The notes below the pieces were generated by a model that was given only the letters and a program-made list of their open reading frames with translations, was not told the DNA's origin and made no database searches. A DNA stretch of 64,000 nt from the NCBI GenBank assembly GCA_017617035.1, contig JAFZWV010000032.1:19443-83442 (forward strand). The letters run 5' to 3'. Numbering within the stretch: the first letter of the stretch is position 1; every line of letters begins with the position of its first letter. Made by a program: the position numbers and the translations under genes. Source of the DNA: Bacteroidales bacterium. GTDB lineage: Bacteria; Bacteroidota; Bacteroidia; Bacteroidales; UBA932. This document shows positions 25,558-33,812 of the stretch, piece after piece.

Positions 25558-26995
25558 GGCCCTGCGCAGCGGCGGCTCTTACTGTGATCTCTTCTTCGAG
25601 AGCACCATGGTCTCGAACCTGATGCTTCGCGACGGCGAAGTAAGTTCGGGCGGTCTAACGGTCGACTATGGCTGCGGCGTCCGCGTCCTCGAGGGCGAGA
25701 AAACCGGCTACGCCTACTCCGAATCCACCGACATGCGCTCGCTCCTCGAGGCCGCCCGCGCCGCCGGAGCAATAGCGGGAAAAGATTCCTTCGCTTCGCT
25801 CGGAATGACAAAGAAAGGGCTCGAAATGACAAATAAATTGTCATCTCGACCAAGCAATCGGGGCCCCCGCCAATTGCAAATTGGTGGGGTGAAGCAAGCG
25901 AGTGGAGAGATCCCAAACTTCTACCCTATGCAGCGCGACTGGCGCACCTGCAACCCGGCAGATTTTGTAGAGGGACTGCATAAGCTCGAGAGCCTGATAC
26001 GCGCGAAAGACAGCCGTGTCGCCAAGGTAATCGCCCTTCTGGGCTACTCGGTCAGCGAAATCCTGATGTACAACTCGCTGGACGAACTTACCTCCGACCT
26101 CAGGCCCATGGCAAGTCTCAGCGTGCAGGTCGTCTACCAGAGCAAGGGCTCGGTCCAGACCAAGAGCGCCTCACGCAGTTTCCGTATGGGAGTCGAGTTC
26201 TTTACCGACGAGCTCATCAACGAAGTCGCGACCGAGGCGACGGCTGGCATCGACGCCATGTTCGAAGCCCGGCGTCCCGCCGGAGGCCAGATGAGCGTCG
26301 TGATGGGCGCCGGCGCCTCCGGAATACTTCTCCACGAAGCCATGGGCCATGCTTTCGAAGCCGACTTCAACCGCAAGGGCCAGTCGATATTCGCCGGCAA
26401 AATAGGCCAGCAGATATGCCGTAAGGGCATCAACATAGTCGACGACGGCACTCTCCCCTTCTTCCGCGGCAGTTGCAACTTTGACGACGAGGGCGTGCCC
26501 GGCCAAAAGACCTACATGGTCACGGACGGAGTCCTGACCTCCTATCTCCATGACCGCATCAGCGCGAACTACTATGGCGTCGCCCCTACGGGCAACGGCC
26601 GCCGCGAATCGTTCCGCTACAACCCCATCCCGCGCATGCGCTCGACCTACATGGAAAACGGCGCAGACGGGACTGTCGAAGACCTCATCAAGATGGCAGG
26701 CAACGGCATCTATGTCGACGAATTCGCCAACGGCGAGGTCAAGATAGGCGAAGGCGACTTCACCTTCTACGTGAAGAGCGGCTTCCTTATCGAAGACGGC
26801 CGCCTGACCATGCCCGTAAAGGACATCAACATAATAGGAAACGGTCCCCAGGCGCTCTCCGACATAGTCGCGGTAGCAGGCGACCTGAAGGTGGACCCGG
26901 GCCGATGGACCTGCGGCAAGGGGCAGAGCGCCCCGGTGAGCTGCGGCATCCCCTCAGTCCTCATCAATAATCTAACGGTAGGAGGCGGACAATGA
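25487..26995 (+). CDS. tldD: TldD-type metalloprotease subunit with in-frame repeat insertion
   Basis: TldD partner of the TldD/TldE peptidase, which trims unfolded or modified peptides in the cytoplasm. The zinc motif HExxxH is intact as LLHEAMGHAFEADF (His283, Glu284, His288). Start 25487 overlaps the previous gene by 71 bases; homology begins only around DLEKLTSEALRSGGSYCD, so the true start may be nearby. Residues about 100-145 (starting SLGMTKKGLEMTNKL) are encoded by a repeat palindrome and replace a short loop between AAGAIAGK and FYPMQRDW. The frame is kept and the catalytic domain is untouched, so the protein is probably functional. tldE follows with a 4-base overlap. Confidence 0.88.
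   Translation: MRSDTRPLETFAIRKTDLEKLTSEALRSGGSYCDLFFESTMVSNLMLRDGEVSSGGLTVDYGCGVRVLEGEKTGYAYSESTDMRSLLEAARAAGAIAGKDSFASLGMTKKGLEMTNKLSSRPSNRGPRQLQIGGVKQASGEIPNFYPMQRDWRTCNPADFVEGLHKLESLIRAKDSRVAKVIALLGYSVSEILMYNSLDELTSDLRPMASLSVQVVYQSKGSVQTKSASRSFRMGVEFFTDELINEVATEATAGIDAMFEARRPAGGQMSVVMGAGASGILLHEAMGHAFEADFNRKGQSIFAGKIGQQICRKGINIVDDGTLPFFRGSCNFDDEGVPGQKTYMVTDGVLTSYLHDRISANYYGVAPTGNGRRESFRYNPIPRMRSTYMENGADGTVEDLIKMAGNGIYVDEFANGEVKIGEGDFTFYVKSGFLIEDGRLTMPVKDINIIGNGPQALSDIVAVAGDLKVDPGRWTCGKGQSAPVSCGIPSVLINNLTVGGGQ
25783..25911 (+). repeat. Composite palindromic repeat inserted in frame in tldD
   Basis: The left part AGATTCCTTCGCTTCGCTCG followed by GAATGACAA faces a right part TTGTCATCTCGACC...AAGCGAGTGGAGAGATC, giving an interrupted inverted repeat. 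Inside is a second hairpin, CCCCGCCAATT/AATTGGTGGGG (25865-25889). The left arm is a relative of the GAGATTTCTCC...TCGAAATGACA repeat found in vanZ at 60242-60377. The insert has no stop in the tldD frame. Confidence 0.85.
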
Positions 26996-28329
26996 TAGAG
27001 AACTACGAACTGGAGCTCGCGCGCCTCGCCATGGACATAGCCGCGCAGGAGGGCGCCCAAAAATGCAGGGTCTGCCTCTCGAAAAGCGTTTCCGATATTT
27101 TCTCCACGCTCGACGGCGAAATCGACAAGGTCTCGCACTGCATGGACCGTGGGCTTTCGCTCACCCTGTTTGTCGACGGCCGCTTCGGCACCTTCTCGAC
27201 CAACCAGCTCGACGAAGCGAGCCTGCGCGACTTCGTAAGGAAGGCCGTGAACATGACCAGGATCCTGGCCACCGACCAGCTTCGCGACCTGCCCGACCCT
27301 GCGCGCTGCTGCACCAAGGCCGGAAGCGGCGACGAACTCGGCCTCTACGACCCCGCGTACGCGAAGGTTAGCGCGGATCAGCGTAGCGCCATGGCCCTTC
27401 AGGCTGCGGTAACAGGCCGAATCCCCGACACGCCAGCCTACAAGCTCATCTCCGAAGAGGGCGAGTACAGCGACTCGGAATTCGACGCAGTCACGCTCGA
27501 TTCGGGCGGCCTTTTCTGCCGCCACAAAGAGACTTCGTTCGAATACGGAGTCGAGGTCACGGTCGAGGCCCCCGACGGCTCAAAGTACAGCGGCTTCTGG
27601 TGGGAGTCCTCCCCCAGGCTCGACGGACTGCGCACCGACGAAGTGGGCCGAAAAGCAGTAGCTCGCGCGGCTGCGCAAATCGGTTCTCAGCCCTTCCCCG
27701 GCGGGAAATACACCATGGTCGTAGACACCGACGTCGCCTCCAGGTTGGTTACGCCTGTCCTCAACGCGCTCGGCGGCTATTCCCTGCAGCAGGGCAACTC
27801 CTTTATGAACGGAACTCTAGGCCAGCAGGTCTTCGGCGAATCTGTAACCATCATCGACGACTGCCACATCGCGGGCCAGTCTGGCTCGCGCCTCTTCGAC
27901 TCGGAGGGAGTCGCTACCGCCCCTGGGCCCGTCATCGAAAATGGCGTCGTAAAAGAGTACTTCATCAACACATATATCTCCCGCAAGATGGAGATCGCCC
28001 CTACGATCGAAGATTGCACCCGCGCCCACCTTCTGCCTTTCGGCGGAGTTTCGGACCGTGAGGCGATTTTGAGGAAATGCGGCGAGGGAATCCTCGTCAC
28101 CGGTTTCAACGGCGGAAACTGCAACTCTGCGACTGGAGATTTCTCTTACGGTATTGAAGGTTTCCGCTTCGAAAACGGTAAGATTGTGAGCCCGGTAAGC
28201 GGCATGCTCATCACGGGCAATTTCCGCGAGCTATGGAAGAACCTCATAGCCGCCGGCGATGATGCCAGACCATGCATGGCCAAACTTATTCCCACATTAG
28301 CATTCACAAATGTAGATTTCAACGGATAA
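26992..28329 (+). CDS. tldE: TldE/PmbA-type subunit
   Basis: Second subunit of the TldD/TldE peptidase complex. It shares the TldD-like fold but lacks an HExxxH motif, as expected for TldE/PmbA: the matching region reads NALGGYSLQQGNSF. The C-terminal blocks GFNGGNCNSATGDFSYGIEGF and SGMLITGNF are family signatures. The start overlaps tldD by 4 bases, so the two subunits are co-translated. Length (445) is normal. Unlike tldD, it has no visible repeat insertion. Confidence 0.9.
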   Translation: MIENYELELARLAMDIAAQEGAQKCRVCLSKSVSDIFSTLDGEIDKVSHCMDRGLSLTLFVDGRFGTFSTNQLDEASLRDFVRKAVNMTRILATDQLRDLPDPARCCTKAGSGDELGLYDPAYAKVSADQRSAMALQAAVTGRIPDTPAYKLISEEGEYSDSEFDAVTLDSGGLFCRHKETSFEYGVEVTVEAPDGSKYSGFWWESSPRLDGLRTDEVGRKAVARAAAQIGSQPFPGGKYTMVVDTDVASRLVTPVLNALGGYSLQQGNSFMNGTLGQQVFGESVTIIDDCHIAGQSGSRLFDSEGVATAPGPVIENGVVKEYFINTYISRKMEIAPTIEDCTRAHLLPFGGVSDREAILRKCGEGILVTGFNGGNCNSATGDFSYGIEGFRFENGKIVSPVSGMLITGNFRELWKNLIAAGDDARPCMAKLIPTLAFTNVDFNG

Positions 28330-28820
28330 TGAAAGTAGAAAAGAACAGAGTAGTAGCTCTAAGCTACACCCTCGTAGTAGACGGCGCGGTCGCCGACAAG
28401 GCCACCGCCGAAAAACCCCTCGAGTACATCCACGGCACCGGTATGCTGCTTCCCCGCTTCGAAGAGGAAGTCGCCGGCAAAGAGCCCGGAGAGGATTATA
28501 AATTCACCCTTTCGCCTGAAGAAGGCTACGGAGTTTACAATCCTGCTTATGTATTCGACATTCCCATCAGCGCGTTCATGGACAACGGCGAAGTGCGCCG
28601 CGACCTGCTCGTCGTAGGCCGCACCATCCCCATGCTCAACCAGCAGGGACAGGTAGTCCAGGGCACTGTGGCCGCGGTCAAGGAAGATTCAGTCTCGATG
28701 GACTTCAACCATCCTATGGCCGGCAAGACCCTCAACTTCAGCGGTACGGTAGTATCAGTAAGAGAAGCCACCGATAAGGAACTTACCGATGGCCTCCACG
28801 GAGAGTATCGTCCTGATTAA
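28329..28820 (+). CDS. slyD: SlyD-type FKBP peptidyl-prolyl isomerase
   Basis: Cytoplasmic prolyl isomerase and chaperone of the SlyD branch of FKBPs. ATG 28329 shares a base with the tldE stop (TAATG) and begins the typical MKVEKNRVVALSYTL strand. The FKBP half-domains (VDGAVADKA...PLEYIHGTGMLLPRFEE and the C-terminal HPMAGKTLNFSGTVVSV) flank an insert-in-flap domain. The metal-binding His/Cys-rich tail of enteric SlyD is absent, as in many Bacteroidetes. The last 4 bases overlap the convergent BASS gene. Confidence 0.9.
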   Translation: MKVEKNRVVALSYTLVVDGAVADKATAEKPLEYIHGTGMLLPRFEEEVAGKEPGEDYKFTLSPEEGYGVYNPAYVFDIPISAFMDNGEVRRDLLVVGRTIPMLNQQGQVVQGTVAAVKEDSVSMDFNHPMAGKTLNFSGTVVSVREATDKELTDGLHGEYRPD

Positions 28821-29803
28821 GCTTCTTCAGGCAGTTTTTTGCCCCTGAAGATACTCGCAAGAGTAAGTCCGGAGATAATATGCCAGATTCCCCACCATGC
28901 GGTGACGAAGAGCATACCTCCGTACATAATTCCGGTTGCGGGATTATCCCAGATCTCAGGCTTGAAAATAGCCGGATTGAGAAGAAGGGTAAGTCCGAGA
29001 CCGGAATTCTGTATACCCACTTCGATAGTAATTGACCTTCTGTCTTTCTTCGGGAGCTTCATAAGAGTAGCTCCTCCGAAGCCTGTACCGAATGCGCAAG
29101 CGTTGTGGATAAGTACAAGGAAGAAAATGAACACTATGTACTTAATGAAGAGCTGCCAGTTCGGGATGAACATTCCGAGCACCATCACTATGAACACCAC
29201 TATCGAGAAGATGGAGAAGGGTTTCTGGATCTTTTCGGAGGCCTTGGGCCAGAAGTGAGTAAAAAGCATACCCAGGATAATGGGAACGCCCAGGATAAGG
29301 AACACAGTCACGAAGATATCCTTGAACGGGATTACCAGCTGAGGGATAGTCAGTTCACCGACTTTTCCTGCATACTTGAGGTAAAGATTGCCCCAGAACC
29401 AGAAGTTGAAGGGAGTAATGACTGGTGCGGCAATAGTCGCGACCGCGGTCATACTCACCGACAGCTCGATATTACCTTTTGCGAAGGTGCTCATGAAGTT
29501 GGAGATGTTTCCACCAGGGCAACTTGCTACCAGGAGCATACCCAGACACACCATAGGGGTAAGGATGGGGTTGAAGATCATAATCAGAAGGAAGGTCACA
29601 AGCGGAAGTCCTATCCATTGGAGAATGACTCCCGTGAGGATGGATTTGGGCTTTACGAATACTTCCTTGAGGGTAGAGCCCTTAATGTTAAGGGCGATAC
29701 CAAACATGATAAGGCCGAGCACGATACTCATTACGAGACCGGTGCCGCTGCCAAGGTTCAGGTTTACCGCATCCAGAGATGCGAATTGTTCACGAATTCC
29801 CAT
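28817..29803 (-). CDS. Bile acid:sodium symporter (BASS) family transporter
   Basis: Inner-membrane transporter with about 9-10 hydrophobic helices over 328 residues. The motifs ASCPGGNISNFMSTFAKGN and EVGIQNSGLGLTLL mark the BASS family, which carries bile acids or other organic anions with sodium. Here it is the last gene of the leftward run that starts at SusC and lies 14 bases after trkA. Its cargo could be an organic acid released from the operon's unknown substrate, but that is speculative; it may simply be a separate gene. Confidence 0.88.
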   Translation of the reverse strand: MGIREQFASLDAVNLNLGSGTGLVMSIVLGLIMFGIALNIKGSTLKEVFVKPKSILTGVILQWIGLPLVTFLLIMIFNPILTPMVCLGMLLVASCPGGNISNFMSTFAKGNIELSVSMTAVATIAAPVITPFNFWFWGNLYLKYAGKVGELTIPQLVIPFKDIFVTVFLILGVPIILGMLFTHFWPKASEKIQKPFSIFSIVVFIVMVLGMFIPNWQLFIKYIVFIFFLVLIHNACAFGTGFGGATLMKLPKKDRRSITIEVGIQNSGLGLTLLLNPAIFKPEIWDNPATGIMYGGMLFVTAWWGIWHIISGLTLASIFRGKKLPEEA

Positions 29804-29817
29804 AGTACACTTTAGAT

Positions 29818-31176
29818 TTATTTAAACATTTTGTCTACCGCTTTGATTGCGTTCGGAAGAGCGAAGACCACTACCCTGTCGCCATCCTTGATAACCGTGT
29901 TACCTACTGCGATAAGGGCTTCCTGATCGCGGAGCACACCTCCGACGACGGCGCCTTCCGGGAAATCTATGTCCTTGAGCGGAGCGCGAGTGATAGCGCT
30001 GTCCTTAGAGGCTGTATATTCGAGCACCTCGGCTTTTGTACCGCTCATGTAGCGTATGAACTTCGCCTTGTCGCTCAGGGTCATCTTGAAGATGAGGCTG
30101 GCCGAAGAGAGTTTCTTATTGACGACCATGTCGATACCCATCTCTTCCGCAAGGCTTACATATTCGATATTCTCTACTTCCGCGATTGTACGCGGCACAC
30201 CGAACTTCTTTGCGGCTACGCAAGCGAGGATATTGGCTTCGTCGTTGCCTGTCACTGCCACGAAAGCGTCGTAACTAGTGATGCCTTCCTCGACAAGGAA
30301 ATCGGGATTACGTCCGTCACCGTTCACCACCAGGATGCTGTCGTCGAGAATTTCATCAACTTCCACGCAGCGGTCGTGTCTAACCTCGATCACCTTGATA
30401 TCCGGAATATCGCCCAGCAGCGATGCAGCGGTCATCGTACCGACGGTTCCGCCTCCGATTATCATCGCCTTCTTTACATCTATATCGCTGACTCCCAGAT
30501 AGTTGGTCAGCTTCTTAAGGCCGGCTTTACGTATCATGATATAGACTACGTCGCCGAACTTGAATTTCGTGTCGAACTTCGGAATTATGGTCTTTTCGTC
30601 GCGGGTGATTGCGATTACTCGGAACTGAGAGGCGTCCTCTACCGAGAACTCCTGTACGAAGTCAATTAGTTTGGTATCCAGAATAGGGCTCTCTTCACCC
30701 ATCCTGAAAACTGCCAGCTGGAGCTTGCCGCCCACAAAATCGAGGGTGTCGGAGTTAAGACCCCTCTTGATATGGCTGACTATAACGTCGGAGGCAATCT
30801 TCTCCGGGCAGAAGGTCATGTCAATACCGCTCTCGCGTATCATTCGCTTGGGCTCGGGTCCCAAAAGGTCGTTGTGGATACGAGCGACGACTTTCTTCGC
30901 ACCGAGTTTTTTGGCGAACATACAGGCCACCAGGTTCACTTCCTGGTTAACGTGGGGGAAGACGGCTATAAACAGGTCGCAGTTTTCAACTCCCGCCCTT
31001 TTCATGGCGGGAATGGAACTGGGCTCACCCTCAACCACACCTACATCGGCGGTGGCGGAGATTGCATCGAGCCTGTGTTCGTCGCTGTCGATTACAGTGA
31101 CTTCGTTTCCTTCCCTAGAGAGCAATTTGGCGAGGTGGGATCCAACCTCACCTGCTCCGTCAATGACTACTTTCAT
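29818..31176 (-). CDS. trkA: Trk potassium uptake regulatory subunit TrkA
   Basis: Cytoplasmic NAD-binding regulatory subunit of a Trk/Ktr-type potassium channel. Two RCK units are visible: an N-terminal Rossmann motif GAGEVGSHLAKLLS with acidic end (VIDSD) and a second GGGTVG motif (about residue 235), each followed by a TrkA-C domain. Length 452 is normal for the duplicated form. No TrkH channel gene lies next to it in this window. The 4-base overlap with the upstream glycosyltransferase gene indicates translational coupling. Confidence 0.92.
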   Translation of the reverse strand: MKVVIDGAGEVGSHLAKLLSREGNEVTVIDSDEHRLDAISATADVGVVEGEPSSIPAMKRAGVENCDLFIAVFPHVNQEVNLVACMFAKKLGAKKVVARIHNDLLGPEPKRMIRESGIDMTFCPEKIASDVIVSHIKRGLNSDTLDFVGGKLQLAVFRMGEESPILDTKLIDFVQEFSVEDASQFRVIAITRDEKTIIPKFDTKFKFGDVVYIMIRKAGLKKLTNYLGVSDIDVKKAMIIGGGTVGTMTAASLLGDIPDIKVIEVRHDRCVEVDEILDDSILVVNGDGRNPDFLVEEGITSYDAFVAVTGNDEANILACVAAKKFGVPRTIAEVENIEYVSLAEEMGIDMVVNKKLSSASLIFKMTLSDKAKFIRYMSGTKAEVLEYTASKDSAITRAPLKDIDFPEGAVVGGVLRDQEALIAVGNTVIKDGDRVVVFALPNAIKAVDKMFK

Positions 31177-32204
31177 ATCTTGTTTCTCAAATAATCAAAC
31201 ACCTTGCTGCCCTTGAACACATAGGCCGGAATTATGCGGACTTCGGTCAACTTGACCTCTGCGTTAGGCGTAGTCGGGACTATCTTTCTTCGCTTGGCTT
31301 CTTTGCGCGCACGCGACACGGCCTTCACATAATTCCACTTTCCCTGGAGCAAATATACTACCTGAGTCGCGAAATCTATCAAGCCTCTTGTGAATATGCG
31401 CCACTTCGCCCTGCATGGACCGACAGTCGCCGGGAGGTTTTTGCGCAGCATCCATGTCGAATTGCGGTAATTCAGCATGAGCTTCAGGGGCGAGGCGGGC
31501 GCGAGGGTGCCGCCTCCGATGTGCCAGACGGTTGCCGCAGGCACCGTCCATATCTCGTAGCCGGCCAGCTGCGCCCGCCAGCAGAAATCTATTTCTTCCA
31601 TATGGGCGAAGAACTCGGCATCCAGGCCTCCCAGTTCGCGCCATACCGACGCCCTGGTCAGGAGGCACGCTCCCGTGATCCAGAACACCTTGGCGGGCTC
31701 GTCGTACTGGCCATGGTCCATCTCCACCTTCTGGAGCACGCGGCCGCGGCAGTACGGGAAGCCGAAGCGGTCGAGCCATCCGCCTGCAGCGCCGGCATAC
31801 TCAAAGCGGTCGGTACGCGAGTACCCGCCGCCCTGCGCAGGATCGAGCGCATGGAGCTTCGGGCCGCACACGGCGCACCGCGGATGGCTCTCCATCCACT
31901 GCACCAGCGGTTCGAGCCAGCCCTCACCCACTTCTATATCGGAATTGAGCAGCAGATAATACTCCGCATCGTCAATTTGAGAGAGAGCTCTGTCGTAGCC
32001 CTCTGCGAAGCCATAATTGCGCCCGAGCGGTATAAGTCCCACTTCGGGATGATTGTCCGCAAGCCAGCCAAGCGAACCGTCTTCGGAACCGCTGTCGGCC
32101 ACGTACAGTTTGTCGTCGGGACTGAGCGAGCCCAGAATACCCGGGACGAAACGCCTCAGGTAATCCAGATTGTTCCAGTTCAGTACGACGACAGCTACTC
32201 TCAT
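31173..32204 (-). CDS. Family 2 glycosyltransferase
   Basis: GT2 enzyme using a nucleotide-sugar donor, with GT-A fold: N-terminal VAVVVLNWNNLDYL, the DSGSEDGS nucleotide-binding region, GRNYGFAEGYDRAL and the DxD-equivalent LLNSDIEV (around residue 92). WRAQLAGYEIWTVPAATVWHIGGG resembles rhamnosyl- or other bacterial surface-polymer transferases. No transmembrane helix is obvious apart from C-terminal hydrophobic patches. It sits between the phosphodiester-glycosidase and trkA genes. A biosynthetic GT inside a degradation-type operon is unusual; its acceptor is unknown. Confidence 0.87.
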   Translation of the reverse strand: MRVAVVVLNWNNLDYLRRFVPGILGSLSPDDKLYVADSGSEDGSLGWLADNHPEVGLIPLGRNYGFAEGYDRALSQIDDAEYYLLLNSDIEVGEGWLEPLVQWMESHPRCAVCGPKLHALDPAQGGGYSRTDRFEYAGAAGGWLDRFGFPYCRGRVLQKVEMDHGQYDEPAKVFWITGACLLTRASVWRELGGLDAEFFAHMEEIDFCWRAQLAGYEIWTVPAATVWHIGGGTLAPASPLKLMLNYRNSTWMLRKNLPATVGPCRAKWRIFTRGLIDFATQVVYLLQGKWNYVKAVSRARKEAKRRKIVPTTPNAEVKLTEVRIIPAYVFKGSKVFDYLRNKI

Positions 32205-32207
32205 ATT

Positions 32208-33812
32208 TTACGGCTTTGCGAATCCGACCATGGTCATAACTGCGCGCTCGACGCCGCTCGACGAAGGTCTGTTGAGTACAGTAAGGTCCTGGCCGGCGCA
32301 GATTACAGAAGATCCACCGCCGTCGAGATTCATCGCATCGACACAGCCGACACCTGTCATAAGTCTCGCCAGGTCAGTCAGGACAACACCTTCACTCACT
32401 CCGGAGTTACGTCCGTCGACAACCATCAGAACCACTTTTCCGTCTGCTGTGCGACCTATAGCCGTACGGGGCTGACGGGTAGTTTTGTGGTAGATATCGC
32501 TCGGGAACAACTCGAAATTGGAAAGGTAAACGTCCTCTTCCATAAGATAGTTGATCACAGTCCTGCCGTCTTTGACCAAAACGGGACCGCCACCCAGAGC
32601 TGAATAATAATGCGGATCGATAGCCGCAGCCGGGACGGTAGATGAAGGCATAACGACAGGCCATCCATCTATCTGAGGAATAGGCGTGTCATAGAAGAAC
32701 GGACCGCCGTTGGTAGTACCGCCGAAGCGCCAGCAGACGGAAGATTCGCCGGTCGCCGTAGCGCCAAAAACTCCGCGGGAGATGTAATAATCCTTCTTGC
32801 GCGACAGAAGACTCTGATTCTCAGCCTTTTTCTCTCCCTGATCAAGCAGGTAGCTAACCGATGCTCCGCCGCCAAAATAACCTCCATTGGTAAATACATA
32901 AGGAGTAGTCACGTTAGCCTTGGCGTACACGCTGGTCTTGGCATTGGACGGAGGACAGAGTGTCCTGAGTACCACATTGCCAGTAGAGAGATCGGCAATG
33001 GCATACCAGATATTGGTCGGACGTCCTGTTACATTGGTACTGGCCTTATAAACCTTTATCTCCGAAGGGACATCCGAAGGAGTGATGTCTGTATAACTCA
33101 CGTTGTAAGGTGTGGGCTCGGCATCCGGAGTAATGACACGGACTGCGGAATAACCTGTTTTACCTGTTGCAGGCTTGGCGTAAGCCTTGACATGCACAGG
33201 GCCAGTCGGGTTAATGATAATGCCCAGACCGATTCCTCTGGTGCCAAGTTTAGTCATATATGCCTGGGATTCTCCGTCTTCCAGGGTCGGGTCGCTGGAA
33301 GTATAACTCCAGACTATACCGTTGTCGACCTTGCTCCCAAGATCGTCGGTAACGGTATAACGAACCACTATCATATTGCACGCCGTCTCCACCTTGGAGA
33401 TGCTAATTTCCGGGATTGGATCAGGAACGCCATCGACGACGAAATCCACACTCGCATAGTCGCTATAGTTATTTCCCTTATAGGAGCAAAGGCGATAGCT
33501 GTAGTTACCGTTCTCGGTAAAATCAGAGTCTTTGTAACTAAGAGTACCTGCGGCCACGTTTGAAAGCAAGCGATACTTTCCGTTAGTACCGGCCTTCTCG
33601 ATTTCCACCCCGTCGTAGTCGGTAGACTGGTTCTCCCAGGTAAGGGTAGCCTCAATACCATCGACCGCCACCGACAGATTGGTCGGGGCGACTAAGGCAG
33701 GCTTGACGGGCTCGGGTTCCGGTTCCGGCTGGGGAACAGGCTGAGGATCTTTACATCCTGCGAACATCATCGCCACCAGGGCGAGGGCTGCAAATAAGTT
33801 CTTTTTCATCAT
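32208..33812 (-). CDS. Phosphodiester glycosidase (NAGPA-type) lipoprotein with Fn3 domain
   Basis: Surface or periplasmic lipoprotein (lipid Cys20 in MMFAGC). After a Pro/Glu-rich linker comes a fibronectin-type III domain (about 42-128), a second beta domain (about 132-230) and a C-terminal phosphodiester glycosidase domain (about 240-534). The hallmark motifs are FTNGGYF (307-313), RTAIG (449-453), VDGR (465-468) and NLDGGGSS (495-502). In the lysosomal homologue this domain removes GlcNAc from a GlcNAc-phospho-sugar diester. Here it probably cleaves a sugar-1-phosphodiester in a glycan taken up by the SusC/SusD pair of the same operon. The substrate is not known. Confidence 0.87.
   Translation of the reverse strand: MMKKNLFAALALVAMMFAGCKDPQPVPQPEPEPEPVKPALVAPTNLSVAVDGIEATLTWENQSTDYDGVEIEKAGTNGKYRLLSNVAAGTLSYKDSDFTENGNYSYRLCSYKGNNYSDYASVDFVVDGVPDPIPEISISKVETACNMIVVRYTVTDDLGSKVDNGIVWSYTSSDPTLEDGESQAYMTKLGTRGIGLGIIINPTGPVHVKAYAKPATGKTGYSAVRVITPDAEPTPYNVSYTDITPSDVPSEIKVYKASTNVTGRPTNIWYAIADLSTGNVVLRTLCPPSNAKTSVYAKANVTTPYVFTNGGYFGGGASVSYLLDQGEKKAENQSLLSRKKDYYISRGVFGATATGESSVCWRFGGTTNGGPFFYDTPIPQIDGWPVVMPSSTVPAAAIDPHYYSALGGGPVLVKDGRTVINYLMEEDVYLSNFELFPSDIYHKTTRQPRTAIGRTADGKVVLMVVDGRNSGVSEGVVLTDLARLMTGVGCVDAMNLDGGGSSVICAGQDLTVLNRPSSSGVERAVMTMVGFAKP

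Noticed and set aside
29105-29815. 236-codon His/Glu-rich + strand frame
   Set aside because: Antisense to the BASS transporter; composition is what reversed membrane helices give.
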